DNA from: CAYRLW01 sp964425215 | Lineage (GTDB): Bacteria > Spirochaetota > Spirochaetia > Treponematales > Breznakiellaceae | Direction of reading: 5' to 3' | Assembly: GCA_964425215.1 (NCBI GenBank) | Contig: CAYRLW010000054.1 | Coordinates: forward strand, 1-20,832 | Length of the DNA: 20,832 nt | Shown: one piece after another, positions 7,283-13,497 of the stretch | Layout of the letters: every line of letters starts with the position of its first letter | Position numbering within the stretch: position 1 is the stretch's first letter | Translations under genes and position numbers: made by a program | Notes under the pieces: model-generated | What the model saw: the letters and a program-made list of their open reading frames with translations, nothing else | What the model was told of the DNA's origin: nothing | The model's database searches: none

Positions 7283-9375
7283 GAGCGAACGCGCTGAACC
7301 AGGGGCTTGGATCGGGCCATACCACCGGTAAGGATGATCCCATCGATGGATTCTCCGTCAAAGGCGGGAACCATGGAAGCGATCCACTTGGACACCTGAT
7401 AGCAGAGGGCTTCGAAAACCTCGGCGTATTCCCTATCCCCGGCCAGGGCTTTTTCTTCCACGACCCGGAAATCCGCGGTTCCTAAAAGATCGATCAGACC
7501 ACCCTTCCCCTTATTGAGCCGTAACAGTTGATCCTGGGTGTACTTACCGCTGAAACACAGGCGAATAAGGGGCCCCACGGGTAAGGAGCCCGACCGTTGG
7601 GGCGTAAAGGGACCTTCCCCATCTAGGGCGTTGTTCACGTCCACGCACCGACCCTTTTTGTGGGCCCCGATGGAAATCCCGCCTCCCAGGTGGCAGACGA
7701 TCAGGTTGAGCCGCTCGTAAAAGGAACCGTGTTCCCGGGCGTAGCGGTGGCAGGTGGCGATTTGGTTCAACGCGTGGCTTACGGCTCGCCTCTTCATTTC
7801 CTTTAATCCGGTAATGCGGGCCCGCTCGAGCAGTTCGTCCACCACCACCGGATCGGTAATATACGCGGGTTTACCGGTTCCCCGTACCAGTTCGTCGGCG
7901 ATCAGGGCCCCTAAATTGGACGCGTGCTCCCCCCCGAGCCCCGCCAAAAGTTCATCTTTCATCCTACCGTTCACCCGGTAGGTCCCGTGGGGTATGGGAC
8001 GCAACAGTCCCCCCCGGGCGCTGACGGCGGCCAGGTCTTCGATCCGGTACCCGTGGGCGGAAAGAAAATTCAGCACCGCCGCCTTTCGAAAGGCAAATTG
8101 GGCGGTGATACTCTGCCCCTCGAAGGGGACCAGGTCTTCCAGACGGTGCTGGAGTTCCTCCGTGACGATCTCCTCTTCCCCCTCGTAAATCGCCACCTTC
8201 GTGCTGGTGGACCCGGGGTTGATCGCCAGAATTCGGGGCCGGGGGAAAAAGGTGTCCCGCTCGGTCCGCTTCCAGTTTCCTGAACGAAGAAGCCTTAGAA
8301 TGGTACCCTTCACCGCCAGGACTGCGTCGGCGGGGCTCACGTCCATGGGCAGGTCGACCCCCCGTTGTCCTATCCCCGCCACGATGGTAAACCGATGGGC
8401 ATCGGGGTACATGGTACCAAAGAGGTGAAAGAGCAGGTTCCCCGTATCCAAGTTGGGGGTGATAATCACGTTGTTCTTTTGCAGATCCCCGTCGTGTAGC
8501 CGGGGGTACCGGTGGGCCGATTTTTCCGACAGGGCTACGGAAATTTTAATCTCCGATACGATGGAGATGGAGGAATATCGGTCGTTTTGGGCTATCCGTT
8601 TGTTCAAAAAACGGGGAATCAACGAGCCGGCCTTACGAACCAACTCGGGACTCGGCCCCTCATCGGCTCCCCGGTTGGAATAACTAACCACGGCCCCGTT
8701 GATTTTCGGCAGAATATCCTCGGGGATCAGATCCCGGGCCACCACGCAGGTATTCACCGCGATTTCCGCCAGGGTTTCCGGATGCACCGTGGCGTTGACC
8801 CCCACGTCCCCCAGGACTACCAGGTTGTGGGGGTACACCCCGTCTTGATGACTTTCCGGCAGGATGATGATCCCCACCTCGCAGGCAAAGTTTTCGGTTT
8901 TTAAAAAACGTAGAAGAGGTCTAAAGTAGTCCCTCGGCTCGTGCCGCGCCCCGCCCACCACCAGGTCCGCGTGGCCCCTCAGGACCGACATAATCCCAAA
9001 CCCTGCGGGAGTAGAAGCGAAGCGCCGAGCCTCTTCCAGGGTCAGGGGATTCTTAGACCTTCGATCATCCTTCGATACACTCTCCACGGAGGCGCGGGCA
9101 AACTCATCGACCAAATCGGGTCGGGAATCGACGGGACAGAAGGCGCTTTCGCTAAGAAGGAATTCGACCTTGGAAGCATCGACGGAGGCCAACTCCCGTT
9201 GGATCAGAGAAGCCACCTGATCCCTACTGGCTAAAAAGACGGGCCTGCAAAACCGGGGTAAATCGAAGGCCGCCTCCACCACCCGGGGGTCATCCGGCTC
9301 GATAAACACCACCGTGGGCCGGTTTTTTAGTAAAGCCTGAATCTGCTGATCCAACGCGACACCGATATCGAACAT
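7165..9375 (-). CDS. Bifunctional phosphate acyltransferase-butyrate kinase fusion protein
   Basis: Two enzymes of the acyl-CoA to acid route are joined in one 736-residue protein. Residues 1 to about 370 are a phosphate acetyl/butyryltransferase (PTA_PTB) domain with ADLVVGGARHEPRDYFRP (136-153) and VLGDVGVNATVHPETLAEIA (187-206). From about 382 on it is an ASKHA acid kinase with the phosphate-binding AINPGSTSTK (384-393), HLGGGISIGAHKKGR (562-576), DVNNALDGEGPF and GENEMAALAQGALRVL (712-727). These motifs fit butyrate kinase better than acetate kinase. I chose ATG at 9375 because GGAGAG precedes it at good spacing; an upstream ATG at 9447 would add 24 residues. It could make ATP from acetyl-, propionyl- or butyryl-CoA; the chain length is undecided. 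It lies 147 nt after metY and overlaps citG tail to tail by 118 nt. Confidence 0.9.
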   Translation of the reverse strand: MFDIGVALDQQIQALLKNRPTVVFIEPDDPRVVEAAFDLPRFCRPVFLASRDQVASLIQRELASVDASKVEFLLSESAFCPVDSRPDLVDEFARASVESVSKDDRRSKNPLTLEEARRFASTPAGFGIMSVLRGHADLVVGGARHEPRDYFRPLLRFLKTENFACEVGIIILPESHQDGVYPHNLVVLGDVGVNATVHPETLAEIAVNTCVVARDLIPEDILPKINGAVVSYSNRGADEGPSPELVRKAGSLIPRFLNKRIAQNDRYSSISIVSEIKISVALSEKSAHRYPRLHDGDLQKNNVIITPNLDTGNLLFHLFGTMYPDAHRFTIVAGIGQRGVDLPMDVSPADAVLAVKGTILRLLRSGNWKRTERDTFFPRPRILAINPGSTSTKVAIYEGEEEIVTEELQHRLEDLVPFEGQSITAQFAFRKAAVLNFLSAHGYRIEDLAAVSARGGLLRPIPHGTYRVNGRMKDELLAGLGGEHASNLGALIADELVRGTGKPAYITDPVVVDELLERARITGLKEMKRRAVSHALNQIATCHRYAREHGSFYERLNLIVCHLGGGISIGAHKKGRCVDVNNALDGEGPFTPQRSGSLPVGPLIRLCFSGKYTQDQLLRLNKGKGGLIDLLGTADFRVVEEKALAGDREYAEVFEALCYQVSKWIASMVPAFDGESIDGIILTGGMARSKPLVQRVRSYLGSSLPPLTVYGGENEMAALAQGALRVLTGREPAREY

Positions 9376-9464
9376 AGGCTCTCCAAAAAAAATCAAATTC
9401 AGCGAAGCCTGAGCAAAAAAAACGTACACCCCATTGGTAGGGTCCATCCCACCGGAGACCGGTT

Positions 9465-9494
9465 TTTATAGTACCGTCAAGGGCGATTGCTCAA
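9465..9494 (-). promoter_or_regulatory. Possible sigma70-type promoter for the transacylase-kinase gene
   Basis: On the minus strand TTGAGC (9494-9489) and TATAAA (9470-9465) are separated by 18 nt in the gap after metY. Transcription would begin near 9458, giving a leader of about 80 nt to the ATG at 9375, or about 11 nt to the ATG at 9447. No terminator is seen after metY, so read-through from the sulfur genes is also possible. Confidence 0.4.
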
Positions 9495-9522
9495 GCTTCG
9501 TTGAAGTAATGCTAGCACACTA

Positions 9523-10785
9523 TCAGATTTTCGCAAGGGCTTGATCGATATCCCCAATAATATCCTCTTGATTTTCCAAGCCGATGGAAAGGCGCACCAG
9601 GTCGGGGGTCAAACCGCCTTCCATTTGCTGTTCCTCCGATAGCTGGGAATGGGTCGTACTAGCCGGGTGGATGGCCAGCGACTTGGCGTCCCCCACGTTG
9701 GCCAGGTGAGAAAATAGGGCCAGGTGGTCGATAAACGCCTCTCCCGCCGCTTTACCCCCCTTAACGCCGAAAACGACCATTCCGCCGAAGCCCCGTTCCA
9801 AAAGTCGGCTTGCCAGGGTATAGGATGGATCTTCCTTTAAGCCGGGGTAGCGGACCCAGGCGACCCGGGGATGGTTTTGCAGGAACCGGGCCACCGCTAG
9901 GGCGTTCTCGCTGTGCCGGGGCATGCGGACAGGCAAGGTTTCCAGGCCCTGTAAAAAGGTCCAAGCGTTATCCGGCGAGAGGCAGGCTCCCAAATTGCGC
10001 AGGGGAACCAGGCGGAAGCGGAGGGCAAAGGCGATTTTGGTCAAATCGGGGCCCAAATCCCGAGCCCAGCGCAGGCCGTGGTAATTTTTATCCGGCTCGT
10101 TGAACAGGGAAAACCGGGGATCGGACCAGTCAAAACGGCCCGAATCGGTCATAATACCGCCAATCGCGGTTCCGTGTCCCCCCATCCATTTGGTCAGCGA
10201 ATTGATAACGATATCCGCCCCATGGTCCAAAGTCTTTAGCAGGTACGGGGTGGTAAAGGTACCGTCCACGATAAGGGGGATATGATGCCGATGGGCGATT
10301 CGGGCCACCGCGTCGATGTCCGTCACGTCCAACAGGGGGTTCCCGATGGTCTCGATGAACAGGGCCCGGGTCTTATCGTTAATCTGGGCTTCAAAATTGT
10401 GAGGATCCCGGGGGTCCACAAAATGGGTACGGATTCCCAGGTCCGGCAGAATCGCGTCGAACATGGTATAGGTCCCCCCGTACAGGTTCGATGCCGCCAC
10501 GATCTCGTCCCCCATTTTGGCCACCGTGATGATGGCGTAGAAAATTGCCGCGGTCCCCGAGGAAACCGCCACCGAAGCGGCACCCCCTTCCAGGATCGTT
10601 ACCCGGTTTTCCAATACCTCGTTGGTCGGGTTGGTGATCCGGGAATAGATGTTCCCCATCTCCTTAAGAGAAAAAAGATTGGCCGCATGTTCGGCGCTTT
10701 TAAAAACGTAAGAACTGGTTCGATACACCGGAACGGCCATAGAAAGGGTCGCGGGATCGGGTTTTTGGCCCCCGTGCAGAGCTTC
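9523..10785 (-). CDS. metY: O-acetylhomoserine sulfhydrylase, 5' end lost in the assembly gap
   Basis: This PLP enzyme makes homocysteine from O-acetyl-L-homoserine and sulfide. The visible 420 residues begin E-A-L-H-G-G-Q-K-P-D-P, which normally sits within about the first ten residues of MetY, so only a few codons are missing in the N run. Marks of the Cys/Met PLP family follow: AVPVYRTSSYVF, YSRITNPT, LEGGAASVAVSSGTAA, and the PLP-lysine motif SLTKWMGGHGT with the lysine codon at 10189-10191. The length fits MetY (about 425-430 aa) rather than cystathionine gamma-synthase (about 380-400). The gene follows cysK and the Rrf2 regulator. It can be read in one frame with cysK only because of the arbitrary N run; I treat them as two genes. 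Confidence 0.9.
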   Translation of the reverse strand, partial: EALHGGQKPDPATLSMAVPVYRTSSYVFKSAEHAANLFSLKEMGNIYSRITNPTNEVLENRVTILEGGAASVAVSSGTAAIFYAIITVAKMGDEIVAASNLYGGTYTMFDAILPDLGIRTHFVDPRDPHNFEAQINDKTRALFIETIGNPLLDVTDIDAVARIAHRHHIPLIVDGTFTTPYLLKTLDHGADIVINSLTKWMGGHGTAIGGIMTDSGRFDWSDPRFSLFNEPDKNYHGLRWARDLGPDLTKIAFALRFRLVPLRNLGACLSPDNAWTFLQGLETLPVRMPRHSENALAVARFLQNHPRVAWVRYPGLKEDPSYTLASRLLERGFGGMVVFGVKGGKAAGEAFIDHLALFSHLANVGDAKSLAIHPASTTHSQLSEEQQMEGGLTPDLVRLSIGLENQEDIIGDIDQALAKI

Positions 10786-10885
10786 NNNNNNNNNNNNNNN
10801 NNNNNNNNNNNNNNNNNNNNNNNNNNNNNNNNNNNNNNNNNNNNNNNNNNNNNNNNNNNNNNNNNNNNNNNNNNNNNNNNNNNNN
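10786..10885. other. Assembly gap of exactly 100 N
   Basis: A run of exactly 100 N is the usual placeholder for a gap of unknown length. The left flank is the extreme 5' end of metY and the right flank is cysK codon 225. Because CysK is normally about 305-310 aa, the true gap should hold about 240-250 nt of cysK, any spacer with the metY ribosome binding site, and roughly 15-20 nt of metY. It is therefore probably nearer 300 nt than 100. Confidence 0.97.
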
Positions 10886-11562
10886 CCCGCCCCCAGCCCC
10901 TGAATTTTGTGCGGCCCCGGGGCCCCTCCCGAAAGGACTGGCGAGCCATCGGGTTCCACCGCGATCGCCTGGACGGAAGGTTTCCGATTTTTCAAAACCT
11001 CGGCGGTCCCCGTGATGGTTCCGCCTGTGCCCACCCCCGCCACGATAATATCCACCTGCCCCTCCGTGTCGGCCCAAATCTCCTCGGCGGTGGTTCGCCG
11101 GTGGACTTCCGGGTTCGCCGGGTTGTTGAATTGCTGGGGCATGTAGGAGTGGGGAATTGAAGCCACCAATTCTTCCGCCTTAGCAATGGCCCCCTTCATC
11201 CCCTTGGCCCCCTCGGTAAGTACCAACTCAGCCCCCAGAGCCTTTAACAGTTTCCGCCGCTCCAGGCTCATGGTCTCCGGCATCGTCAAAATCAACCTAT
11301 ACCCCCGGGACGCGGCCACAAAAGCCAAACCGATTCCCGTGTTCCCGCTCGTAGGCTCCACGAGCACCGAATCGAAGGACAAAAGCCCCCGGCGCTCCGC
11401 GTCCTCTATCATCGCAAGGGATGTCCGATCTTTTATACTCGAAAGGGGATTGAAGCACTCTAGCTTCACCACCACCCGGGCGCCCAGGCCCTGGGCCAGT
11501 TTTTGAATCCTCACCAGGGGCGTATGGCCCACCAGTTCCGTCACGTTCTCGGCGATCTTCAT
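10886..11562 (-). CDS. cysK: Cysteine synthase A (O-acetylserine sulfhydrylase), 3' end lost in the assembly gap
   Basis: CysK makes L-cysteine from O-acetyl-L-serine and sulfide with PLP. The 225 residues present include NPLSSIKDR (38-46) with the PLP lysine K44, the substrate loop PTSGNTGIG (70-78), MPETMSLERR (94-103), the PLP-phosphate loop GVGTGGTITG (176-185) and GPHKIQGLGA (216-225). The last of these is the usual mid-protein segment after which about 80 residues remain. They lie in the N run. The ATG at 11562 is preceded by AGGAGG at good spacing. The gene starts 8 nt after the stop of the Rrf2 regulator, so both are very likely in one transcript, with metY downstream. Confidence 0.93.
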
Positions 11563-11570
11563 ATTCCCTC

Positions 11571-12002
11571 CTAAATTTGAAAGGTCATCAATTTTTCTTC
11601 ACTATTAGCCAACAGGGATTCAAGGGTAATTCCTTCCAAGTATCGTCGAATTGCCCCCTCGAGCCCCACCCAGACGTCCCGAGAAGGACATAGCTCCGAA
11701 AAGGTACAAACATTCCTATCTTTCACGCATTCCACAGGGGCCAGATCCCCTTCCAAAGCGGAAACGATATCCCACGCGGTAATCTGGTACGGCGGCCGGG
11801 CCAAAGCGTAGCCCCCATGGGCGCCCCGCTCGGAAAAAATAAGCCGCGCACCCCGAAGCGGAATAACCAATTTACTCAAATATTTTTCTGAAATAGACTG
11901 CCTGCGGGCCGAATCTTTTAGGAACACCGGACCCTCCCCATAGTATAAGGCTAAATCGAACATTAAACGGAGTCCATATCGACTCCGGGTGGATAATCGC
12001 AT
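11571..12002 (-). CDS. Rrf2-family transcriptional regulator of sulfur assimilation genes
   Basis: The 143-residue protein has the Rrf2 winged-helix layout: MRLSTRSRYGLRLMFDLAL at the N-terminus, SISEKYLSKLVIPLRGARLI as the recognition-helix region (36-55), the wing GAHGGYALARP (60-70) and ITAWDIVSALEG (74-85). Three cysteines, C92, C99 and C105 (CX6CX5C), are close to the Fe-S ligand pattern of IscR and NsrR, so an iron-sulfur sensor is possible; CymR-type regulators, which lack such a cluster, also control cysK and related genes. The position directly in front of cysK and metY argues for sulfur or cysteine control. The ATG at 12002 has AAGGAG at 6-7 nt. A perfect inverted repeat in its own promoter suggests autorepression. 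Confidence 0.9.
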   Translation of the reverse strand: MRLSTRSRYGLRLMFDLALYYGEGPVFLKDSARRQSISEKYLSKLVIPLRGARLIFSERGAHGGYALARPPYQITAWDIVSALEGDLAPVECVKDRNVCTFSELCPSRDVWVGLEGAIRRYLEGITLESLLANSEEKLMTFQI

Positions 12003-12023
12003 GAATCACTCCTTATATACACT

Positions 12024-12053
12024 ACTATACTACTCTTGTTGGTAGTATATCAA
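12024..12053 (-). promoter_or_regulatory. Promoter and putative Rrf2 operator for the rrf2-cysK-metY operon
   Basis: On the minus strand the -35 box TTGATA (12053-12048) and the -10 box TATAGT (12029-12024) are 18 nt apart. Almost the whole spacer is taken up by a perfect inverted repeat, ATACTAC (12027-12033) and GTAGTAT (12042-12048) around 8 nt. A dimer bound there would block RNA polymerase, as expected for an autoregulated Rrf2 gene. The motif resembles the dyad ATAC/GTAT sites of this family. The leader to the ATG at 12002 is about 15 nt. Confidence 0.65.
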
Positions 12054-12112
12054 GGGTAAAAAAATGTTCTGGAGTGTCACGAAGATTAGGGAAAAAATAA
12101 AAAAGATGAGTT

Positions 12113-12141
12113 TTTTGCAAAAGTCTGTTACTTTTGCAAAA
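12113..12141. repeat. AT-rich perfect inverted repeat
   Basis: TTTTGCAAAAGT (12113-12124) and ACTTTTGCAAAA (12130-12141) are perfect 12-bp arms around a 5-nt loop. There is no T-run after a GC stem on either strand, so it is not a good intrinsic terminator. It lies in the repeat-rich gap upstream of the Rrf2 gene. Confidence 0.8.
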
Positions 12142-12148
12142 ACCTCTT

Positions 12149-12208
12149 GCAGTATTTTTACAATAACAAGATAATTTTTTGCATAGTAAAGAATAGTAAA
12201 AATACTGC
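12149..12208. repeat. Perfect 13-bp inverted repeat with a 34-nt spacer
   Basis: The arms GCAGTATTTTTAC (12149-12161) and GTAAAAATACTGC (12196-12208) are exact reverse complements. It is the second of a row of inverted repeats between the Rrf2 promoter and the fucose-synthase gene. No function can be assigned. Confidence 0.8.
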
Positions 12209-12224
12209 ATGTACATCTAAGGTA

Positions 12225-12260
12225 GCTCTTTCAAAACTCTCTGAGTTTTGAAAGAGCCTC
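12225..12260. repeat. 36-nt hairpin repeat, left copy
   Basis: The arms GCTCTTTCAAAACTC (12225-12239) and GAGTTTTGAAAGAGC (12243-12257) flank the loop TCT. The whole 36 nt, including the trailing CTC, recurs as an exact reverse complement at 19853-19888. There is no T-run after it on either strand, so it is a repeat rather than a terminator. Confidence 0.85.
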
Positions 12261-12270
12261 AGATAAAAGC

Positions 12271-12309
12271 AAAAAAAGGGGGGTCAATCCAATCGGATTG
12301 ATCCCCTTT
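12271..12309 (-). terminator. Rho-independent terminator for the polysaccharide operon
   Basis: Read on the minus strand, AAGGGGATCAATCC, loop GATT, GGATTGACCCCCC is followed by seven T. The stem is perfect apart from one internal mismatch and one at its foot. It lies about 210 nt downstream of the fcl stop, with no other gene on that strand between, so it should end the operon transcript before the repeat-rich region and the Rrf2 promoter. Confidence 0.75.
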
Positions 12310-12410
12310 GTCGGCAAGGAATTATGGTACATTTACAGCTCCGACCCAAGCCAATCCAGCAAAAGCGGTTTAGGATCCCTTAGCCTGTTTTCTTTCCTAC
12401 GGTTATCTGC

Positions 12411-12554
12411 CAAAGTTTGCTTTAGCATGATAGACCATGTTGAACGTCAGAGAAAGCTTTCCCTAATCTTCGTGACACTATTCAAAGTTTGCTTTAGCAT
12501 GATGGATCGTGCTGAACGTCAGAGAAAGCTTTCCCTAATCTTCGTGACACTATT
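12411..12554. repeat. 72-bp tandem direct repeat (two copies)
   Basis: Copies at 12411-12482 and 12483-12554 both begin CAAAGTTTGCTTTAGCATGA and end CTTCGTGACACTATT. They differ at four positions only, within 12432-12440 and its counterpart, and all four differences are transitions. The unit length is a multiple of three. The second copy overlaps the last codons of fcl (stop at 12519-12521), and each copy contains one 22-bp terminal-repeat sequence of the candidate mobile element. Part of the non-coding 12055-12518 region. Confidence 0.9.
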
Positions 12555-13487
12555 GGCGTAATCCTCATAGGCCCTCCGGAGCCCCTCATCCAAGCTAATT
12601 TTCGCCTTCCACCCCAGTTTGTTCAGCTTCGACACGTCCAAGAGTTTTCGCGGCGTCCCGTTGGGTTTGCTCGTATCCCAGTGAATTTCGCAGGTGGTGT
12701 CGGAACCAAAGACGATGGTTCGGACCTTTTCCGCCAGGTCCCGAATGGTCAGTTCCAGACCCGAGCCGATGTTAACAAACTCGCCGATGTCCTTGTAATC
12801 GTACCGTTCCATCAGGTACACCACCGCGTCGGCCAAGTCGTCGGAGTGCAGGAATTCCCGGTAGGGGGATCCGTCGCCCCACAGTTCGACCAGATTCCTG
12901 CCGGATACCTTGGCGTCGTGGAACTTCCGTATCAGAGCGGGGAGCACATGGGAATTGTTCAGGTCGTAGTTATCCCCGGGGCCGTAGAGGTTGGTGGGCA
13001 TAACGGAGATAAAATTGGTACCGTATTGTTCGTTATAGTATCGGCAGAGCTTAATGGCGGTTATTTTGGCGACCGCATAGGCTTCGTTGGTACCCTCCAA
13101 AGGTCCCGAGAGGAGGTATTCCTCCTTCATGGGCTGGGGAGCCAGCTTGGGGAAAATGCAGGAAGAACCCAGGTTCATCAGTTTGCGGACGCCGGACCTG
13201 CGGGCGGCTTCCACCACGTTGGTGGCGATGACCAGGTTTTGGTAGATAAAATCCGCGGGATACGTCGAGTTGGCCAAAATGCCCCCCACCTTGGCCGCGG
13301 CGAGAAACACGTAGTCGGGCTTTTCGGCAAGGAAGAACTCCTCCACCGCCGCCTGCCGAGTTAAATCCAGTTGGGCGTGGGTTCGGACGATAAGGTTTGT
13401 ATACCCCCCAGCCTGCAGGCGGCGCAGTATCGCCGAGCCGACCAGCCCCCGATGGCCCGCCACGTATATTTTTGCGTTCTTTTCCAT
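12519..13487 (-). CDS. fcl: GDP-L-fucose synthase (GDP-4-keto-6-deoxymannose 3,5-epimerase/4-reductase)
   Basis: This enzyme converts the Gmd product to GDP-L-fucose with NADPH in the cytoplasm. At 322 residues it is a short-chain dehydrogenase with the nucleotide-binding VAGHRGLVGSAI (9-20), LAAAKVGGI (62-70), GSSCIFPK (107-114) and the YAVAK active site (Y137, K141). S108 and C110 match the E. coli catalytic serine and cysteine. NLYGPGDNYD follows. The start ATG at 13487 has AAGGA upstream and lies 10 nt after the gmd stop. The last residues, SVTKIRESFL after YEDYAN, are encoded inside the 22-bp end and first bases of the downstream repeat, so the natural C-terminus has probably been replaced by repeat sequence. 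It is the last gene of the operon. Confidence 0.95.
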   Translation of the reverse strand: MEKNAKIYVAGHRGLVGSAILRRLQAGGYTNLIVRTHAQLDLTRQAAVEEFFLAEKPDYVFLAAAKVGGILANSTYPADFIYQNLVIATNVVEAARRSGVRKLMNLGSSCIFPKLAPQPMKEEYLLSGPLEGTNEAYAVAKITAIKLCRYYNEQYGTNFISVMPTNLYGPGDNYDLNNSHVLPALIRKFHDAKVSGRNLVELWGDGSPYREFLHSDDLADAVVYLMERYDYKDIGEFVNIGSGLELTIRDLAEKVRTIVFGSDTTCEIHWDTSKPNGTPRKLLDVSKLNKLGWKAKISLDEGLRRAYEDYANSVTKIRESFL

Positions 13488-13497
13488 GAGCGAATCC

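Larger units (their letters stand above)
12073..12551. mobile_element. Candidate MITE-like element with 22-bp terminal inverted repeats
   Basis: A 22-bp sequence beginning AGTGTCACGAAGATTAGG at 12073-12094 recurs as its perfect reverse complement at 12458-12479 and again at 12530-12551. The enclosed 407 or 479 bp is AT-rich, full of smaller inverted repeats and has no convincing gene, which fits a non-autonomous miniature element or the relic of a larger one. The right end lies inside the 3' end of fcl and encodes its last codons. No clear target-site duplication is visible, and I do not recognise the family. Other explanations are an intergenic repeat family, or duplication of the fcl 3' end. 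Confidence 0.45.

Noticed and set aside
9376..9447. The longer start (ATG 9447) for the transacylase-kinase fusion
   Set aside because: Its extra 24 residues do not resemble the family N-terminus and it has a weaker ribosome binding site. ATG 9375 has GGAGAG at good spacing. It is not fully excluded.
9495..9507. CTTCGTTGAA near 9497-9506 and again near 19830-19839 as a repeat family
   Set aside because: Only ten bases are shared, without wider similarity, which is likely by chance.
9523..11562. A single 679-residue CysK-MetY fusion gene
   Set aside because: It exists only by translating through the 100 N. CysK is cut about 80 residues short and MetY lacks its start, so these are two genes with a gap between them.
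12025..12216. A 63-residue minus-strand frame in the Rrf2 upstream region
   Set aside because: Low-complexity, made of the AT-rich inverted repeats and overlapping the Rrf2 promoter; no family resemblance.
12225..12257. The hairpin as an intrinsic terminator
   Set aside because: No T-run follows on either strand, and its exact inverted copy at 19853 lies between divergent genes where no terminator is needed.
12298..12561. An 87-residue plus-strand gene over the tandem repeat
   Set aside because: TTG start without a convincing ribosome binding site, it starts within the operon terminator, consists largely of the 24-residue repeat and runs antisense into fcl. Kept as a finding about the repeat, not as a gene.
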